A DNA stretch of 64,000 nt from Haemonchus contortus. Lineage: Eukaryota; Nematoda; Chromadorea; Rhabditida; Trichostrongylidae. Positions 59,369 to 64,000 of this stretch are shown here, in pieces (position 1 is the first letter of the stretch; each line of letters begins with the position of its first letter). A program made the position numbers and the translations under genes. The stretch is from NCBI GenBank assembly GCA_000469685.2, contig LS997562.1:16214325-16278324 (forward strand), written 5' to 3'. The notes under the pieces are model-generated. The model saw only the letters and a program-made list of their open reading frames with translations. It did not search any database and was not told where the DNA came from.

Positions 59369-60012
59369 CCCATTGACGACCACGACGTTTTGGGGGAAAA
59401 CGCCGCGAGGGACCGGCGCGCTTTTCGTCCACCAGCGACTGCAGCCCACATGTGGACTTCATGGTCCAGCATGACCATTTTTTGAGTTTATAAGAAAAAT
59501 ATGTAAGTTTTTAGGAATGATCCTTCAAATGGGTTTGGTAAGAATGCCCACATTGAGTGATCGTTGATCTTTATTATATAATAGAAACGGCATTCGTTCT
59601 GGTGGTCATTCAATTATGAGTTAAATCATTGCCAGAAATCGTTTAAGGGAACTTTTATTTGCGTTGCGTTGGGAGCTTTGCGTTTGGTTGATGAAAGCGA
59701 AAATGCTAATGACGACCTCTTTTAGAAATATCTTATTTTTTGAAGTTGTTCAACGAATGAAGGATTCACCAAGGTAATGTACTCCTTCGAAAAAACACCT
59801 TTACAATTGTAAGATTAGAAGATTTTTCAGGACCACGCTGTATGTAGTTTCATTTGGACCTGATGTAATGCTTTTAGAAAAAAAAACTGTAAAAAAATGG
59901 AAATATAGATGAATAAAACAAAAAAATACAACTGCAGTCCACATGTGGACTGCATGGTCCCACATGGCCGAAAAGGTGCAGTCCACATGTGGACTGCATG
60001 GTCGTCAATGAG
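59369..60012. mobile_element. piggyBac-like MITE
   Basis: 644 bp flanked by TTAA on both sides (59365-59368 and 60013-60016), the piggyBac target. The ends are inverted repeats (CCCATTGACGACCA at left, its near complement tggtcgtcaatgagt at right). Near the right end two perfect 20-nt palindromes gcagtccacatgtggactgc (59934-59953 and 59978-59997) repeat at 44-nt spacing, and a diverged one lies near the left end at about 59440-59462. There is no transposase ORF. Confidence 0.85.
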
Positions 60013-60016
60013 TTAA

Positions 60017-61560
60017 TGTATACATAACTGCGATCAAAACGAAGTGCTCTCAAATGCCAGGAATTGTTACAATTAAATTTGGCTTCACTCTTGTTTAGCG
60101 CCATATTTTGCGGTGTGATCTCAGTATATCAGCGATAGAATCGCACGTACCCCTTTCCCATGCAGTGGTCATCGGTCTGCGAGGACGTTGTTTTAAATTC
60201 TGCTGATGAGCATATTAGAATCAAACTACTGTATAGTGGTGATTGATAAGAGTTTGGTCGCCACGTTTTCCGAGACTGATAACAGTCACATTTTTGCATT
60301 TCACAGCGCAGCGATTAGACGTCAACCGCATCTTTTCTTTTATCGTTCTCCTCTCAAACAACAGCCAATAAATAGAGAGTTTCGCGGACAAATTACCCAA
60401 CGAATGGTTTCAAACAAGCTTGTTCATCTTATGATTCTGTTGTACTTGTTTCATTACTTGCCTCCATCTACTTCTTGTGACATACGTTGAAATGCTGTAT
60501 CTTCGGTTCACTACATCGTATCAAATTTCTTTTTTATGGCAACTCGCCATGTATTTGATTAGGGCAATATCGTTCATCATACTAATGACTTCTAGTCTTC
60601 CTCCATTCCACCCTCTTGGATTCGAGCCTTAACATCGTTTTCACGAACTGTTTCCTGTTTATTTGATAATTTACACCAAATGAACGCTAGATATTTTTGC
60701 GTTGCTTTACATCTCGCACGAGAGTATCAACTTGGTCTTCTCTGGAATCGCTTTCTCACTGAATGCGCTGTGCTCTCACAGATAATTCTCACAGGGTTAT
60801 TTCCTAAACTTTCGAGGGATGTGCGATTCTATCGTCGAGGTACTGAGGTCATGTCCACATGTGTGACATGTTAGGCAAGAATAGTCCCGAACTTGATGAG
60901 ACAATTGGAGGAGACAAGATCTGAGGTCTCACTATCAAAAAGGAAACCAAGTTGACTCTTTGAGATCCCACCACGGTCGCGTCGTTGCATGCCATCACTT
61001 CATTATCTCGCTGATAGAATCACAGTACACCAAGTCAAACACTGGCAAGAAAATTTGCACTCGCTCGTTTTTGATCGAAGTACGGGTGTATAGCTCATTG
61101 TGCAATAAGCCATGTGATTGATCTTTGCTGTGAATTGTATGGTACGAGTGAAATCAAAGAGAAGTGACATTCGATTACCCTAGCTTCCGAGAATCTAATC
61201 TCACAGTTTCAACAACCAAGATGACGTTTTCAGCATTTACGTACACCACGCCCTTTTCGACTGCATTTTTTCTTCTGAAGTTCTATAGTTATTCGCTTGA
61301 TACATCTTCGTATTTCGAGTACGGTAGGGTAGCAAGGGGTCATCAAATCGCTGCATCAAGACAGGTCACCGCAATTTCTGCTTGTTCTGCCAGAACCTCC
61401 TCTCCTGTCTCCTCATTCTTCAGTTCGTGAAACCTCCTGCTAGTACCGGAGATTATTATGTGAACGGTGACATGATTCGAGCACAGCGAGTGAGATGACG
61501 CCTCGTGACCCGGATCATGTCTTGTCGCTGTGTTACATTCTGAATCAAGTACCTTTTCAG
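60017..61560. other. No gene recognised
   Basis: Short frames only. The last part is the upstream region of the acyl-CoA-binding protein gene. Confidence 0.4.
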
Positions 61561-61594
61561 GGTTTATTCTTCACATCTCTTGAGGCATTCGGAA

Positions 61595-62139
61595 ATGACT
61601 CTATCGGTAGGGTGATCAAGTTACCGCACTGCCCCTTTTATGTCGCACCAGTTTATTCACGGTACTCTTTTTACAGTTCGATGAAGCTGCCACCAAGGTG
61701 AAGTCATTGAAGACGTCACCATCAAATGATCAACTGTTGGAGCTGTACGCTCTATTTAAACAGGGCACAGTCGGTGACGTCAACACCGACAAGCCTGGCA
61801 TGCTCGACCTGAAGGGCAAAGCGAAGTGGAGCGCATGGGAAGGCAAGAAAGGTATATGAAAGCATTTTTTTTTAGAAAGGGCTTTCAGAAAGTAACATCT
61901 TTCTAAAAGCTTTCAGAAAAAATTTCATAGAGTTATTTCTTGAACATTCATGGATTTTTCTTTCGGTCCTCATCCATACTGTAGTCAATGAATCAAGAGT
62001 CAAGCAAAAATGAGATCTGTCCAGTATATCAACACCTTGGTAACATACGCATCATTTTTCAGGAATGAGCAAAGAAGATGCCAAGAAAGCTTATGTTGAG
62101 CTGGTTGAAAAGCTTATCGCTGCCATTGGTCTCGCTTGA
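61595..62139 (+). CDS. acbp-1: Acyl-CoA-binding protein
   Basis: Exons 61595-61606 (only 12 nt, ATG ACT CTA TCG), 61677-61851 and 62063-62139 give 87 residues, the family length. The start is fixed by the microexon MTLS with donor TCG|gtaggg in the right phase. An acceptor (ccttttcag, ending 61560) 34 nt upstream fits trans-splicing. The protein is a small cytosolic four-helix bundle that binds long-chain acyl-CoA esters and buffers or transports them for lipid metabolism. Motifs are FDEAATKVK, the YALFKQGTVGDV segment with the ligand-contacting Tyr and Lys, KPGMLDLKGKAKWSAW and KGMSKEDAKKAYVELVEKL. No changes in key residues were seen. Confidence 0.96.
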
Positions 62140-62262
62140 AAATCTTTGATTACAAACCAGTTCACGTAAAAGTGCACTTACTTCCTTGATACGTTCCATA
62201 TAATTTGCAATGGTACTAATGAATAACGTGGGAATTGTTCTTGAGACTTTTCATTAAGGTTT

Positions 62263-62268
62263 AATAAA
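62263..62268 (+). terminator. Polyadenylation signal of acbp-1
   Basis: Canonical AATAAA, 124 nt after the stop codon. Confidence 0.75.
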
Positions 62269-64000
62269 TTTATTTGTAACAACAACAGAACACGTATTAT
62301 GAGTATTATTAGGAAGAAAATTCTAACAAGGAACAACGAATTCTTCGCAATAACCTGTAACGATATGCTTGCCATAACTTTTAACAAATGAGTTACAACT
62401 TCAAATTGCAGGATGGAGGTATGACCGAGCTTAGACCATTGTAAAAACAAGTATAAAAAGTGATACAGAACTGTTGGCAGATGAGAACTCAACTATTCAT
62501 CATTGCCTGCTCTGTGTTACAGAATAAATCCAAGTCGTTGAGGTTTTACGAGATATTCAAGCTGAGGTCTCAAGAAGCTCACTGCGGTGGATGAGCCGAT
62601 ATACAACAGGGGCAGACTACGAAATAACACTCAATAACTTTAGTATTTTCAATGGTCCCGTTACCGAAGCCATCATTTTTGGGATACGAGAAGACTACCT
62701 AGGCTCAAGCACAAATAGGACCATAAAGCAGCACCAATAACAAGAGATAAAATCATATCTTCTGGAGCTAAAAATGAAGCAAAGTACAAAAGGACAGGAA
62801 GTTGCGATAAGTACTTTGGGTAGTAACGCCCACGACAATAAGGAAAAAATAGCATTACTGGCATTAACGATTTACTTTAGTCTGAGGCTTTCGGGTTACT
62901 TTTATTTCTACTCATGTTTCTCTGTTTTAAGAAAGGAGCTCCTCCAAAACTTTCGTACTGAACTGATTCAATTCTCATAGAGTGCTTCCGGTCTTGGAAG
63001 GCCGTTAACATTCGAAGAGGCATCTAGCTGAAATCAAAAAATCTGTTACAGGCAAGGTACAGTGTGCGTTTATTCTTTTAAACCCTATTGATAATTGAAA
63101 AAAGTGGTTTTATGCAATAGATAGGTGCTGGTAGATGCCTGAACGATAAATTCAAGATGTAAGACAAGACTAATTAGTCTTCGTCAGGGAGCAGAATCCG
63201 CCTACCATCAGGAAGGAACTAACGAAATGTGATCAACCAAAACGATGTGCCTAGAACAGAGGCTCTAGTCTCTGAGCATGGAAAGCTTCGGGGTAAGCTC
63301 CACGACTTTCAACAGGAGAAACATCAAAGGGAAGGAAGCGCGAGAGACAGATTACTTTCATGCACGAGGCTTCTTATGTTTAGATATAGACTAGGGAATG
63401 TAGGACAGTTCTTCGTTTTAGCATCAACAATATCCAAGCAAATAGCTGCCGACTGAGTGGAGTGGGCAACCTACCTGGTCCAGGCTAGAAGACTGAAGTG
63501 CCGGAATTGTTGCCGTACTCACAGATCGTGAAGCGCCACCGCTCATATCGGGATACTGTTCGTGACAACACTCAAAATTTGCTGCCTGTATTATAACATG
63601 TGATCAATTACTACGAACTTTCGAGAAAGCTGGTGCATCTATGAAAAGGTGTGTGTGAACAATCTCAAAGATTTTCTATATAACGATGAGTCAAAGAGGT
63701 CTTTTGAAATACACGACCCACTTTGTCAAGGAGGGATGTCAGCATAGTGGTGGCTATTTCGGTAACGAAGCGTTCGCGGTATCGTTGACACGGTGAGCAG
63801 CCGTAGTTATGCTGAGTATACATTGGATTGCAGTAGGGAGTGTTCCTAAGAAAACATCTGAGCATTTGGAAGAAATGGAACCGTTAGATATTGCCTAGTG
63901 AAGTATTAAGTTGAGTCATAAGTCCTCGGACAATGTGATGACTTCTAGCGACCATAACTCGGGAAAGAGGTGACGAAAATGAACGTGCGAGGCATTGTTA
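62269..64000. other. No gene recognised at right edge
   Basis: A minus-strand frame at 62673-62864 encodes a hydrophobic segment (APEDMILSLVIGAALWSYLC) preceded by an acceptor-like catttttag, possibly an exon of a membrane protein. I cannot support a gene. The rest is non-coding by eye. Confidence 0.35.

Noticed and set aside
61220..61430. Alternative first exon of acbp-1 at an upstream ATG (MTFS...)
   Set aside because: It lacks a usable donor in phase; the MTLS microexon at 61595-61606 joins perfectly.
62178..62492. 104-codon hydrophobic minus-strand ORF
   Set aside because: It lies on the antisense of the acbp-1 3' UTR and flank, in AT-rich DNA, without splice or domain support.

Overview
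The window looks like nuclear DNA of a parasitic strongylid (clade V) nematode, most likely a hookworm. The support is: short-exon protein genes with GT-AG introns, splice acceptors only 3-34 nt upstream of start codons (the pattern of spliced-leader trans-splicing), nematode-type hda-1, mag-1 and acbp-1 genes, and a dense load of degraded RTE, CR1, BEL/Pao, mariner/Tc1 and foldback elements. The species call is inference. There is no bacterial operon, phage or CRISPR structure.

Layout. 0-11 kb is a graveyard of mobile elements: an LTR-like promoter, two BEL/Pao gag relics, a truncated Tc1 transposase, a unit flanked by direct repeats, a long decayed CR1-type retrotransposon and a mariner C-terminus. 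11-20 kb holds a CA microsatellite, a probable LITAF-domain gene, several orphan exon-like segments, foldback MITEs, a tRNA-derived SINE and a broken RTE copy. 20.6-21.5 kb is a tandem array of six initiator tRNA-Met genes on the minus strand, two of them damaged. 21.5-27.5 kb is largely empty apart from a SINE fragment and a perfect 31-bp hairpin. At 28.2-30.5 kb lies a HAND/Twist-like bHLH gene with an inverted second copy of its second bHLH exon just upstream. At 33.7-37.2 kb there is an RTE-type retrotransposon with an intact 1102-codon ORF on the minus strand.

39.2-50.0 kb is the conserved gene block: hda-1 (13 exons, plus strand), mag-1 (4 exons, plus strand), and a convergent UBE2F-like NEDD8-conjugating enzyme (5 exons, minus strand). 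These are housekeeping functions in chromatin deacetylation, the exon junction complex and neddylation. 50.8-52.3 kb is a Mutator-like element with ~460-bp inverted repeats and a perfect 9-bp target duplication. It is followed by a duplicated exon, a GC-rich palindrome and a deleted RTE copy carrying a long foldback. 57.3-57.7 kb holds a mariner relic, 59.37-60.01 kb a piggyBac-like MITE between TTAA sites, and 61.6-62.1 kb an acyl-CoA-binding protein gene.

Four gene models (hda-1, mag-1, UBE2F-like, acbp-1) were assembled exon by exon. All phases agree and total lengths match their families, so these are the firmest calls. All repeat family names come from motif reading, not from a database search.
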